Assembly: GCA_002403415.1 (NCBI GenBank)
Contig: DHHS01000094.1
Coordinates: forward strand, 42,853 to 51,450
Length of the DNA stretch: 8,598 nt
From: Sphingomonas sp. UBA4766
GTDB lineage: Bacteria > Pseudomonadota > Alphaproteobacteria > Sphingomonadales > Sphingomonadaceae
Reading direction: 5' to 3'
The notes below the pieces were generated by a model. The model made no database searches and was not told the origin of the DNA. It was given only the letters and a program-made list of their open reading frames with translations. The translations under genes and the position numbers were made by a program. The first letter of the stretch is position 1, and each line of letters starts with the position of its first letter. Of the stretch, positions 1 to 6,415 are shown in pieces.

Positions 1-726
1 GGCGGCATCAACGCGATGATCGTCGATTCGACTGCGCTGCCCGAGCAAGTCGTCGCCGATGTCGTCACCTCCGCCTTCCGCTCGGCGGGGCAGCGTTGTT
101 CGGCGCTGCGCCTGCTGCTGTTGCAGGAGGAAATCGCCGACAACGTCATCGACATGCTGGCGGGCGCGATGGACCTTCTGGTCGTCGGCGACCCCGCCGA
201 TCCGCGCACCGATGTCGGCCCCGTGATCGACCGCGCGGCCTATAACCGGCTGATGGCCTATCGCGCGGAGCAGCGCCCGCATATCGCCAAGACCATCGAC
301 GTGCCCGCCGCCGGGCTGTTTGTGCCGCCGACGCTGATCCGGCTGAAGTCGCCCGACGCGCTCACGCAGGAATGGTTCGGCCCGATCCTCCACGTCGCGA
401 CCTGGCCTGCGGGCAAGCTTGCCGAAACGATCGATCGCGTGAATGCCAGGGGCTATGGCCTGACGATGGGCCTGCACAGCCGCATCGCGCGCGCGGGCGA
501 ATTGGCGGAGGCGCGGGCAAAGGTCGGCAATCTCTACGTCAACCGGTCGATGATCGGCGCCGTCGTCGGCAGCCAACCCTTTGGCGGTGAGGGGCTGTCG
601 GGCACGGGGCCAAAGGCGGGCGGCCCGCATTACCTCTCGCGCTTCTGTGTCGAGCGGCTGACATCGACCGACACGACGAGCGCAGGCGGCAATGCGACGC
701 TGCTGAGCCTGGATGAGGCAGGCTAA
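1..726 (+). CDS. putA: Bifunctional proline dehydrogenase / L-glutamate-gamma-semialdehyde dehydrogenase PutA, C-terminal part
   Basis: This is the last 241 codons of a longer gene; the reading frame is open from base 1, so the ATG at 16 is internal. PutA oxidises proline to glutamate in two steps, and this part is the NAD-dependent aldehyde dehydrogenase domain. Visible family marks are SAGQRCSALR with the catalytic cysteine at bases 97-99, QEWFGPILHV further on, the segment GNLYVNRSMIGAVVG, and PFGGEGLSGTGPKAGGPHYL, which is diagnostic for PutA rather than for single-domain aldehyde dehydrogenases. The protein ends about 30 residues after that motif, so it lacks the roughly 200-residue C-terminal extension of long PutA proteins. 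The proline dehydrogenase half, and any N-terminal DNA-binding domain, lie upstream of the window. No break is seen in this part. Confidence 0.96.
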   Translation, partial: GGINAMIVDSTALPEQVVADVVTSAFRSAGQRCSALRLLLLQEEIADNVIDMLAGAMDLLVVGDPADPRTDVGPVIDRAAYNRLMAYRAEQRPHIAKTIDVPAAGLFVPPTLIRLKSPDALTQEWFGPILHVATWPAGKLAETIDRVNARGYGLTMGLHSRIARAGELAEARAKVGNLYVNRSMIGAVVGSQPFGGEGLSGTGPKAGGPHYLSRFCVERLTSTDTTSAGGNATLLSLDEAG

Positions 727-786
727 GATGTTATACCCATTCCAAATTTTGATCGCACCGAATTGCATGCGCATTAGGGAGCTGTG
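727..786 (+). promoter_or_regulatory. Short A/T-richer intergenic region with Shine-Dalgarno for the exported-protein gene
   Basis: These 60 bases between putA and the next gene are clearly more A/T-rich than their surroundings (TTATACCCATTCCAAATTTT at 731-750), which suits a promoter, but I cannot assign a convincing -35/-10 pair. The sequence ATGCGCAT at 767-774 is an 8-bp perfect palindrome. AGGGA at 776-780 lies 6 bases before the ATG at 787 and is the likely ribosome binding site; this spacing favours ATG 787 over the GTG at 784. No terminator hairpin with a T-run is visible after putA. Confidence 0.4.
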
Positions 787-1215
787 ATGTTTGCAAATCG
801 AATCGCGTTGCTCGGCGCCATCCTTGCCGCAGCAGCAGCGGGCAACGTCGATCCTGGCCAGACCAAGGCGGAAGCGGTCGAAATCAACGATGTCGAATTG
901 GAAATCGTTCACAATGGCTCGGTCATCGGCACGCCGAAATTGATGATGCAGGTTGGCACGACCGCGTCGGTAAGGGTCGATCGGCCGAACGGATATGATA
1001 TAAAGCTATCGCTGGATTACGAAGCGCGGCTCACCGACGGACGAAAGCTCGATCTGGTCTTTGCGACCATGAAAGACGGTCAATCAACTGTCATCGCAAC
1101 GCCCAGCCTTTCGCTCGCGCTTGATAAACCGGCGCGCATTAAGATTGCGCGTCAGGATGGGCAGGCATCCGAAATCGGCGTGCTGGTCAAAACCCGTTCG
1201 GAGTCCGCTCGCTAA
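787..1215 (+). CDS. Small exported protein of unknown function
   Basis: This 142-aa protein is not one I can name. It starts with a short basic N-terminus (MFANR) and a hydrophobic stretch (residues 6-18, ALLGAILAAAAAG), which looks like a Sec signal peptide, so a periplasmic or outer-membrane location is inferred. The remainder alternates hydrophobic and polar residues in short strands (for example VELEIVHNGSVIG and PKLMMQVGTTASVRV), suggesting a small all-beta domain. It has no cysteine, so it is neither a lipoprotein nor a disulfide protein. The ATG at 787 is chosen because AGGGA lies 6 bases upstream; a GTG at 784 would add one residue. It follows putA by 60 bases on the same strand but shows no functional link to it. 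Codons such as GAT ATA AAG CTA make it more A/T-rich than its neighbours, a mild hint of separate ancestry. Confidence 0.72.
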   Translation: MFANRIALLGAILAAAAAGNVDPGQTKAEAVEINDVELEIVHNGSVIGTPKLMMQVGTTASVRVDRPNGYDIKLSLDYEARLTDGRKLDLVFATMKDGQSTVIATPSLSLALDKPARIKIARQDGQASEIGVLVKTRSESAR

Positions 1216-1220
1216 CGTCA

Positions 1221-1234
1221 GCCGATCGGTCGGC
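1221..1234. terminator. Weak hairpin between convergent genes
   Basis: GCCGA-TCGG-TCGGC forms a 5-bp stem with a 4-base loop in the 21-base gap between the two convergent stop codons (1215 and 1237). There is no T-run on either side, so it is not a canonical intrinsic terminator. It might act as a weak bidirectional end or mean nothing. Confidence 0.25.
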
Positions 1235-1236
1235 GA

Positions 1237-2418
1237 TCAACCCGCGCGCGGCGGTGCTGCCGCCGGAGCATAGGGCATCACCAGCGTGCCGTCGGGCGCG
1301 GCGGTGAAGGTTGTTTGCGTGGGATAGGCAAACTCAATCCCCTCGGCCGCAAAGCGCCGCAAAATGGCGAGGCCTACTGCGTGGCGCGCGGCATACCATG
1401 GTTCGAAATCGGGGCCGGGGGTGTCATATTCGACCTCGATGTCGATGCTGCTCGCGCTGAAATTGACAAAGCCCGCTTGCGCAAAAACCTGGCCGCACGC
1501 CACCACTTCCTCGCGCAAAATGTCGGGCAGGCGGGCAATGACGTCCGGCGGGGTGCGATAGACGATGCTGAGCACGAATTTGTTGCGGCGGTGCGCGCGG
1601 CGCGAAATGTTGCGAATTTCCTTTTCCAGCAATTGCTTGTTGGCGATGATATGTTCTTCGCCGCTGGGCGGGCGCACGCGGGTGGATTTCAGCCCGATTT
1701 CCTCAACCGTGCCGGTGGTCTGGTCAAAGCTGATGACGTCACCGCGCCGGAATGGCCGGTCAAAGATGATTGCAAGGGCGGCAAACAAATCCGCAAAAAT
1801 CCCTTGCGCCGCCAGCCCGATCGCAATCCCGCCCACGCCCAGCCCGGCGATGAGCCCGGTGACGTTGACGCCGACATTGTCGAGCACCACTACCAGCGCG
1901 ATCGCGAACACGGCAAAGGTCACGAGCAGGCGGATGATGCTGAGCGCGCTGGCCAGCCCTTCGCGCGCCTGGCTGTCGGGGGCGCTGTGCTGTTCGACCG
2001 CGCCGAGGATCAGCTCGCGCGCCCACAATGCCCCCTGAAACACCGCCGCCACCGTGAACAGCGTGTGGAGCGCGACACTGACCAGCGCGGGCGGATCGGC
2101 GATGTGGCGTGCCAGCTCCAGCCCGACCATGATGTTGAAGAACCGCCCCGTGCGCGCCAGCGTGCGCCCCGCGACCTGCCACCAGCCGCCGCCTGCGCCC
2201 GCATGATCGCGGCGGCACAGCCACACCCCCAGCGACCGGACACTGCGTAGCACCAGCATGATCGCAACCGCGACCACCAGCGCGGCGATGATCCGTCCCC
2301 AATGCGTTTGCAGCCAGAACAGGCTGTCGGCATAAACCTGCGCCAGATCAAAATCGGCTGTCGGCATTTGCACCATCGGCGCTTGGGCGGTGTCGGTGCC
2401 GGTCGGGCCGGTGCTCAT
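1237..2418 (-). CDS. MscS-family mechanosensitive ion channel protein
   Basis: This 393-aa inner-membrane protein belongs to the MscS channel family, which opens under membrane tension and releases solutes during osmotic downshift. Residues 41-60 and roughly 94-140 are hydrophobic helices. Residues 160-220 contain the pore-lining helix and its exit: GLIAGLGVGGIAIGLAAQG, then IIFDRPFRRGDVI, the classical MscS signature. The soluble beta domain follows (about 222-280, with GTVEEIGLKSTRVR and IIANKQLLEKEIRN), then an alpha/beta C-terminal domain ending near IEFAYPTQT, the usual last motif. The ATG at 2418 is chosen; a TTG at 2421 is possible and lies closer to AGGGA (9 bases, against 12 for ATG). 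It is the last gene of a leftward run, 46 bases after the acyltransferase stop, with a hairpin between. It has only a few membrane helices, as in small MscS-type channels. A direct link with glycan synthesis is not evident. Confidence 0.93.
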   Translation of the reverse strand: MSTGPTGTDTAQAPMVQMPTADFDLAQVYADSLFWLQTHWGRIIAALVVAVAIMLVLRSVRSLGVWLCRRDHAGAGGGWWQVAGRTLARTGRFFNIMVGLELARHIADPPALVSVALHTLFTVAAVFQGALWARELILGAVEQHSAPDSQAREGLASALSIIRLLVTFAVFAIALVVVLDNVGVNVTGLIAGLGVGGIAIGLAAQGIFADLFAALAIIFDRPFRRGDVISFDQTTGTVEEIGLKSTRVRPPSGEEHIIANKQLLEKEIRNISRRAHRRNKFVLSIVYRTPPDVIARLPDILREEVVACGQVFAQAGFVNFSASSIDIEVEYDTPGPDFEPWYAARHAVGLAILRRFAAEGIEFAYPTQTTFTAAPDGTLVMPYAPAAAPPRAG

Positions 2419-2442
2419 CAACGCAGCAATTCCCTCTCACGA

Positions 2443-2462
2443 CCGCCCGATGATGCGGGCGG
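2443..2462 (-). promoter_or_regulatory. Intercistronic hairpin before the MscS-type gene
   Basis: CCGCCCG-ATGATG-CGGGCGG is a perfect 7-bp G/C-only stem with a 6-base loop. It sits in the 46-base gap between the acyltransferase stop (2465) and the channel gene start (2418) and ends about 25 bases before that start. No T-run follows on the minus strand, so a canonical Rho-independent terminator is unlikely. An mRNA-stabilising or partial-termination hairpin that sets the channel apart from the glycan genes is the better guess. Confidence 0.5.
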
Positions 2463-2464
2463 TG

Positions 2465-3577
2465 TCAGCGGCGATAAGGGCGCGGGCGCGTGTCGGCAAT
2501 GGCGCGGCGCAACCCCGGGGCCGCGCGCCTGTCCCACCAGCGATTGAGCCATCGCTGCGCCGGGCGCTCGACCAGGTGGAACAGCGCCACCGAACTCGCC
2601 AGCACCAGGATCAGATAGAGCGCGATCAGCCCCGCCGGCACCGCGTTCGCATCGCGCACCAGCACCAGCTTGAACACGATGAAGAGCAGGAAATGGCCAA
2701 GATAGGTCGCATAGCTGATCTCGCCCAGATAGTGCAGCACCCGCCCCTCCAGCGGGTTGTGGCGCCGCCCGGCGGTCAGCGCGAGGACGAGCAGCAGCGC
2801 GGCAAACAGTATCGGGACGGCCAGCGTTTCGGCCGCGCCCAGCATCCAGCCCGCACCTGCTGCGGCTGCTGCCCCTACTGCCATCGGCACTGCGCCGGGC
2901 CGGTCGCGCGCACGCTCCCACAGTGCGGCGACGGTGGAGCCTGCGGCAAATTCGCACAGACACCGGATCAGCCCCAATTGGGTGATGTCGGTGCCCAGTG
3001 TCGTCGCCCCTCGTCCGGCAAAGATCAGGTGGAGGAGCGTCAGCACGCCAATGCCCGCGCCCGCCACCGCCCATCCCGGGACCGCGCGCCAATTGACGGC
3101 GAACACCAGCAGCGGAAACGCCAGATACGCGGCGAGTTCGCAACTGATCGACCAGGCGGGATCGTTCCAGCTCAGCGTAGCCGTGAACCCCCAATTCTGA
3201 AGGAGCAGGACGTGCAGCGGCCATTCGGCCAACGGAAAGCGCGCCGCATCATGCCGCCCGCTCGCCGCCAGCACCAGCGCGAGCGAAGTTGCGCACGTCA
3301 GCATGACCGCGTGCAGCGGCCAAACGCGCGCCAGCCTTCGCCACAGGAAGCGCGGCACGCCGCTTGCGCCTGCTTCGCGCAGCGCCGCGCCATAGGTCAG
3401 CCAGATGACAAAGCCCGACAGCAGAAAGAAGAAGTCGACGGCCAGATACCCCTTGGCCAGCACCGCTTCCGCGCCGGCGGGCAGGCCCGCGATGCTGCCG
3501 CGCAGGTGAAAGGCAACGACCAGCCACGCGGCAATCCCGCGCACGCTGGTCAGCGCGCGAAGGTCGGCACGCGTCAT
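2465..3577 (-). CDS. Acyltransferase 3 family membrane protein (OafA-like sugar O-acyltransferase)
   Basis: This 370-aa polytopic membrane protein belongs to the acyltransferase-3 family, whose members usually move acetyl or other acyl groups onto sugars of surface polysaccharides. Visible landmarks are LTSVRGIAAWLVVAFHL at residues 9-25 with the conserved His24, YLAVDFFFLLSGFVIWL at 44-60, RFLWRRLARVWPLHAV at 76-91, WSISCELAAYLAFPLL at 142-157, LGEISYATYLGHFLLF at 284-299 and LVERPAQRW at 335-343. About ten hydrophobic segments can be seen. The upstream in-frame extension to 3796 is only readthrough opposite the ligase gene and is rejected, because the family motif begins right after ATG 3577. 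That ATG overlaps the ligase stop as ATGA, so translation is probably coupled and the substrate is probably the glycan handled by the ligase. The acyl donor and exact target cannot be read from sequence. Confidence 0.92.
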   Translation of the reverse strand: MTRADLRALTSVRGIAAWLVVAFHLRGSIAGLPAGAEAVLAKGYLAVDFFFLLSGFVIWLTYGAALREAGASGVPRFLWRRLARVWPLHAVMLTCATSLALVLAASGRHDAARFPLAEWPLHVLLLQNWGFTATLSWNDPAWSISCELAAYLAFPLLVFAVNWRAVPGWAVAGAGIGVLTLLHLIFAGRGATTLGTDITQLGLIRCLCEFAAGSTVAALWERARDRPGAVPMAVGAAAAAGAGWMLGAAETLAVPILFAALLLVLALTAGRRHNPLEGRVLHYLGEISYATYLGHFLLFIVFKLVLVRDANAVPAGLIALYLILVLASSVALFHLVERPAQRWLNRWWDRRAAPGLRRAIADTRPRPYRR

Positions 3578-4950
3578 GCTGTCGCCGCGGACGCAGGCGG
3601 CTCGGCGGGGGCGTGACGGCGGCGAAACGGCTGCCACATCGTCTCGGACCGCTTCCGCGCCAGATAGGTGTCGAGCCCGATCTGCGCACCGACCAGCATG
3701 TAGACAAAGGGCTGAAACGCGATCGCAACGAATGCGGCCCCAAGCAGATAAACGATATGTGCGGTTTGCAGCGCGCTCGCCAGTTGCGCGGCCCATGCCG
3801 TCTCCGCGGCCTTGCGATAGCGGTGGCGCAGCACTTCCATGCGCAAAATGCCGCCCAGGTTAATCATCAGCCAAAGCCCCAGGCCGATATAGCCCTGTTC
3901 GCCCAGCATTTCGAAATAGGCACTGTGATAGGCGCGCGCCTTGTCGACCTCCAGCTTGCGTTCGATCGCGATATTGTTGCCCTCGCCCGTCGCTTTGACT
4001 GTTTCAAAGCGCACGTGATTGCCGCGATACGCCTCGAACCCGCCGCCAAACGGGTGCTCGCGCGCATAGTCGATCGTCCATTGCCACACCGCAACGCGGG
4101 TAGAGGCCGAGCTGTCGCCCTGATAGCCCTTGATCGTCTGCATCCGCTCGATGAATGCCGGGGGCAGGAAAGGATAGACGACCACAGGGGTGGCGGCAAT
4201 CAGCGCGAGATAGAGCAACCGCCGCTTGGCCTCGCGCAGCATCAGCACCGCAAGCAGCACAATGCACAGCAAGCCGGTGCGCGTCGACGTGCCCACCGGG
4301 ATCAACAGGCACGAAAAGGCCAGCGCATAGCAGAACAGCTTCACGCGCCAGTCGGGCGGAAAAATCGTGCCGTGCCGGGTGAACCAGAGGATCAGCGGGA
4401 TGATCGCGACGGCGATCGTCGAAATCGTGCTGCCCTCATACAGGCCCGAATTGTTCGTGACGATCAGGTTGAGCTCGCCATAGCCTCCGCCAGAGAACAG
4501 CGTCTTGATCCCGCCGACAATGATGATCGATGCCGCCGACAGGACCATGAACAGCAGCAAAGCCTCGATCCGCAATTTGGTGCGCAGCGTCAGCGGCAGG
4601 AAAATCGCAAAGGCCAAGGCCTTCCAAACCCAATCCCATTTGCCGACCGCGTCGATCGGGAAATCGGCGGTGCGCGTGGTCACCGCGCAATAGGCGAGCA
4701 GCAGCAGTAGCATGATTTGGCGCGGGGCGACGCGCGAATCGCGCTTGTCATCGGCAATCACCCAGCCGCCGACCGCAAATATGACCGCGATCAGCGAAAT
4801 CGGCACCGAGTTGAGCAGCAGATAGGTCAACCGCTGTGGCGAGACCAGATCGATATAGACATAGATCAGCACGAACAGGAATGGTCGCCGAAACCCCATC
4901 CCGAACAGCGCGAGCAGAAAACCGATAAAGACGAAATCACGCACCGGCAT
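3574..4950 (-). CDS. Putative O-glycosylation ligase of the exosortase A-associated (Wzy/WaaL-like) family
   Basis: This protein of about 458 aa is a multi-spanning membrane enzyme resembling the family named 'putative O-glycosylation ligase, exosortase A system-associated' (TIGR03097). Such proteins are thought to ligate or polymerise lipid-linked glycans on the periplasmic side. The N-terminus VRDFVFIGFLLALFGMGFRR, followed by YVYIDLVSPQRLTYLL, is typical. PVGTSTRTGLL (residues 218-228) carries the Ser/Arg motif of the O-antigen ligase superfamily. The large periplasmic loop contains DSSASTRVAVWQWTIDYA and HPFGGGFEAYRG, then YHSAYFEMLGEQGYIGLGLW (341-360) with the loop histidine. Start choice is uncertain: ATG 4950 (MPVRDF) is given, GTG 4944 (giving MRDF, the usual family start, with GGGA 8 bases upstream) is equally good, and ATG 4974 or TTG 4980 would add an unlikely leader. 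Its 5' end overlaps the 40-aa gene and its stop overlaps the acyltransferase start. Confidence 0.9.
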   Translation of the reverse strand: MPVRDFVFIGFLLALFGMGFRRPFLFVLIYVYIDLVSPQRLTYLLLNSVPISLIAVIFAVGGWVIADDKRDSRVAPRQIMLLLLLAYCAVTTRTADFPIDAVGKWDWVWKALAFAIFLPLTLRTKLRIEALLLFMVLSAASIIIVGGIKTLFSGGGYGELNLIVTNNSGLYEGSTISTIAVAIIPLILWFTRHGTIFPPDWRVKLFCYALAFSCLLIPVGTSTRTGLLCIVLLAVLMLREAKRRLLYLALIAATPVVVYPFLPPAFIERMQTIKGYQGDSSASTRVAVWQWTIDYAREHPFGGGFEAYRGNHVRFETVKATGEGNNIAIERKLEVDKARAYHSAYFEMLGEQGYIGLGLWLMINLGGILRMEVLRHRYRKAAETAWAAQLASALQTAHIVYLLGAAFVAIAFQPFVYMLVGAQIGLDTYLARKRSETMWQPFRRRHAPAEPPASAATA

Positions 4951-5059
4951 CGTCCCGGGGCTGGCGATCCTCATGGTCAAGCGCCGGGCGGCGGAGCAAC
5001 AGGACAGCCGCCACCATCATCAGCAAATGGGTGAGCCCGAGCGCGAAATTGTCAATCAT
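4937..5059 (-). CDS. 40-aa single-helix membrane protein upstream of the ligase
   Basis: This small ORF starts at ATG 5059 and encodes MIDNFALGLTHLLMMVAAVL followed by LLRRPALDHEDRQPRDDAGA. Residues 5-22 form one clear membrane helix, flanked by a positive LLRRP and then a charged tail, as expected for a genuine mini membrane protein. Its stop (4937-4939) lies inside the ligase gene, overlapping it by 14 bases for an ATG 4950 start or 8 bases for GTG 4944. That is a typical coupling arrangement and argues that the frame is used. A weak AGG stands 7 bases before the ATG. The frame stays open far upstream opposite the glycosyltransferase gene, but that part is compositional shadow. Function is unknown; position suggests an accessory or assembly factor for the ligase. 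I recall similar tiny proteins near ligases of this type in sphingomonads, but that is memory and not shown here. Confidence 0.68.
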   Translation of the reverse strand: MIDNFALGLTHLLMMVAAVLLLRRPALDHEDRQPRDDAGA

Positions 5060-5170
5060 TGGCGTGCCTGTCGCTGGGGCTGAGCCGGGGTGCTCGCATA
5101 TCCCTTTTCCGGCATAGCCGCGCGCGGGTTGACGCGGCGTTAAACACTCGCGTGGCAGGAGGGGCGCGTC
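5060..5170. promoter_or_regulatory. Divergent intergenic region between the two glycan transcription units
   Basis: This 111-base gap separates the leftward (40-aa protein, ligase, acyltransferase, channel) and rightward (glycosyltransferase, membrane protein) units and must hold promoters for both unless either is read from outside. AGGAGG at 5158-5163, 7 bases before ATG 5171, is a strong ribosome binding site for the glycosyltransferase. Leftward, the reverse strand has GATATG and TATGCC boxes near 5091-5117, but no confident -35 partner. TTGACG at 5129-5134 looks like a rightward -35 but has no -10 at proper spacing. CGGC-ATA-GCCG (5110-5120) is a tiny inverted repeat of doubtful meaning. 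Confidence 0.45.
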
Positions 5171-6415
5171 ATGCGGATCCTGCACCTTCTCGACCACGGT
5201 TTGCCGCTGCACAGTGGCTATACGTTTCGCACGCGCGCGATCCTGACCGCGCAAATGGCGCGCGGGTGGCGCGTCGCCGCCGTCACCGGGCCTCGGCATG
5301 GCCCAGCCGATGCGTTGGCAGAGGCGATCGACGGCATTGATTTTTACCGCACCATGCCGCCGTCGCCCGCGCGCGCACCGCTGGGCGAACTGCGCGAAGT
5401 GGCTGCCTTTTCCCGCCGGATCGAAGCGGTGGCGCGCGAGTTTGAGCCCGACATTCTGCACGCACATTCGCCGGTGCTCGACGCGCTCGCCGCGCTGCGC
5501 GTGCGGCGACGCCTTGGCTTGCCGTTGCTTTATGAGATCCGTGCCTTTTGGGAGGATGCCGCCGTCGGCAATGGCACCGGCACCGAAGGATCGCTGCGCT
5601 ACCGCGCCACGCGTGCGCTGGAGACCTGGGCGGTCGGTCGTGCCGATGCGGTTGCGGTGATTTGCGATGGGCTGCGCGCTGATCTGGTCGCGCGCGGGAT
5701 CGACCCGGCGAAGATTATGGTGTCGCCCAATGGCGTTGACCTGACTCTGTTTGGTGACCCGGCACCCTATGACGCAGCGCTGGCGGCGTCGCTCGGCTTG
5801 GCGCGCGGCGACGATGTCGTCGGCTTCATCGGCAGTTTCTATGATTATGAAGGGCTGGACGATCTGCTCGCGGCCATGCCCGCACTGCTGGCCGCGCGCC
5901 CCCGAGCCCGACTGGTGCTGGTCGGCGGCGGACCATGCGAGGCGGCTTTGCGCGATCAGGCGGCGGCCTCGCCGGTTGCCGCGCAGATTCATTTCGTCGG
6001 CCGCGTGCCGCATCATGAGGTGGAGCGGTACTACAGCCTCATCGACGTGCTCGCCTATCCGCGCAAGCGGATGCGGCTGACCGATCTCGTCACCCCGCTC
6101 AAGCCGCTGGAGGCAATGGCGCAGGGCCGTCTGGTGGCAGCGTCCGATGTCGGCGGTCACCGCGAACTGATCGCCGATGGCGAGACGGGAACACTGTTCG
6201 CCCCCGATGATCCGGACGCCATGGCGGCTGCGCTGGCTGCGCTGTTCGCTGATCGTGCGGCATGGGACGCGCGGCGCGCGCGGGGTCGCGCCTTTGTCGA
6301 GGCGGAACGCAACTGGGCTGTCAATGTCGGGCGTTACGCGCCTGTTTACCAAAAGCTAATCGAAACATCACATAGGTCATCGCCATGGTTTCGTCCTTCC
6401 GCCGCCCGCGCCTGA
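5171..6415 (+). CDS. Exosortase A system-associated family 4 glycosyltransferase
   Basis: This 414-aa cytoplasmic GT-B enzyme is predicted to transfer a sugar from a nucleotide-sugar donor to a growing lipid-linked glycan. It closely resembles the family 'glycosyltransferase, exosortase A system-associated' (TIGR04063). MRILHLLDHGLPLHSGYTFR at the start, AAVTGPRHG (36-44), DGIDFYRTMPPSP (54-66), DILHAHSPVLDALAALR (94-110) and YEIRAFWEDAAVGNG (121-135) belong to the N-terminal acceptor domain. The C-terminal donor domain shows VGFIGSFYDYEGLDDLL (217-233), LVLVGGGP (248-255), HFVGRVPHHEV (274-284), and LVTPLKPLEAMAQG with Glu314, followed by ASDVGGHRELI (324-334). A glutamate that I would expect just before LVTPL is Asp305 here. 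Start at ATG 5171 with AGGAGG in front is clear. It is divergent from the ligase gene, and its end overlaps the next gene by 31 bases, so the two are almost surely one operon. Confidence 0.95.
   Translation: MRILHLLDHGLPLHSGYTFRTRAILTAQMARGWRVAAVTGPRHGPADALAEAIDGIDFYRTMPPSPARAPLGELREVAAFSRRIEAVAREFEPDILHAHSPVLDALAALRVRRRLGLPLLYEIRAFWEDAAVGNGTGTEGSLRYRATRALETWAVGRADAVAVICDGLRADLVARGIDPAKIMVSPNGVDLTLFGDPAPYDAALAASLGLARGDDVVGFIGSFYDYEGLDDLLAAMPALLAARPRARLVLVGGGPCEAALRDQAAASPVAAQIHFVGRVPHHEVERYYSLIDVLAYPRKRMRLTDLVTPLKPLEAMAQGRLVAASDVGGHRELIADGETGTLFAPDDPDAMAAALAALFADRAAWDARRARGRAFVEAERNWAVNVGRYAPVYQKLIETSHRSSPWFRPSAARA

Noticed and set aside
1196..1210. Near-match to an SOS box (GTTC-N7-GCTC)
   Set aside because: It has one mismatch in a fixed base and lies inside the coding end of the exported-protein gene, with no gene start nearby.
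1315..2250. Plus-strand 311-codon open frame
   Set aside because: Antisense shadow of the MscS-type channel gene.
2390..3616. Plus-strand 408-codon open frame
   Set aside because: It lies antisense to the acyltransferase, whose motifs are unmistakable. The product is a low-complexity Arg/Gln/Pro-rich sequence.
3578..3796. N-terminal extension of the acyltransferase frame
   Set aside because: It lies inside the ligase gene in another frame and has no membrane or family motif. The acyltransferase family begins directly after ATG 3577.
3613..4710. Plus-strand 365-codon open frame
   Set aside because: Antisense shadow of the ligase gene, with Arg/Gln/Asp-rich composition and no recognisable domain.
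5129..5134. TTGACG as a -35 box for the glycosyltransferase gene
   Set aside because: No -10-like hexamer stands 16-18 bases downstream; that position reads GTGGCA, close to the ribosome binding site.
5060..6352. Very long minus-strand open frame opposite the glycosyltransferase, continuing into the 40-aa gene
   Set aside because: The opposite strand encodes a clear family 4 glycosyltransferase. The antisense product is rich in Arg, Gln and His with no domain, as expected from high-GC shadow frames. Only its last 40 codons (4937-5059) look real.
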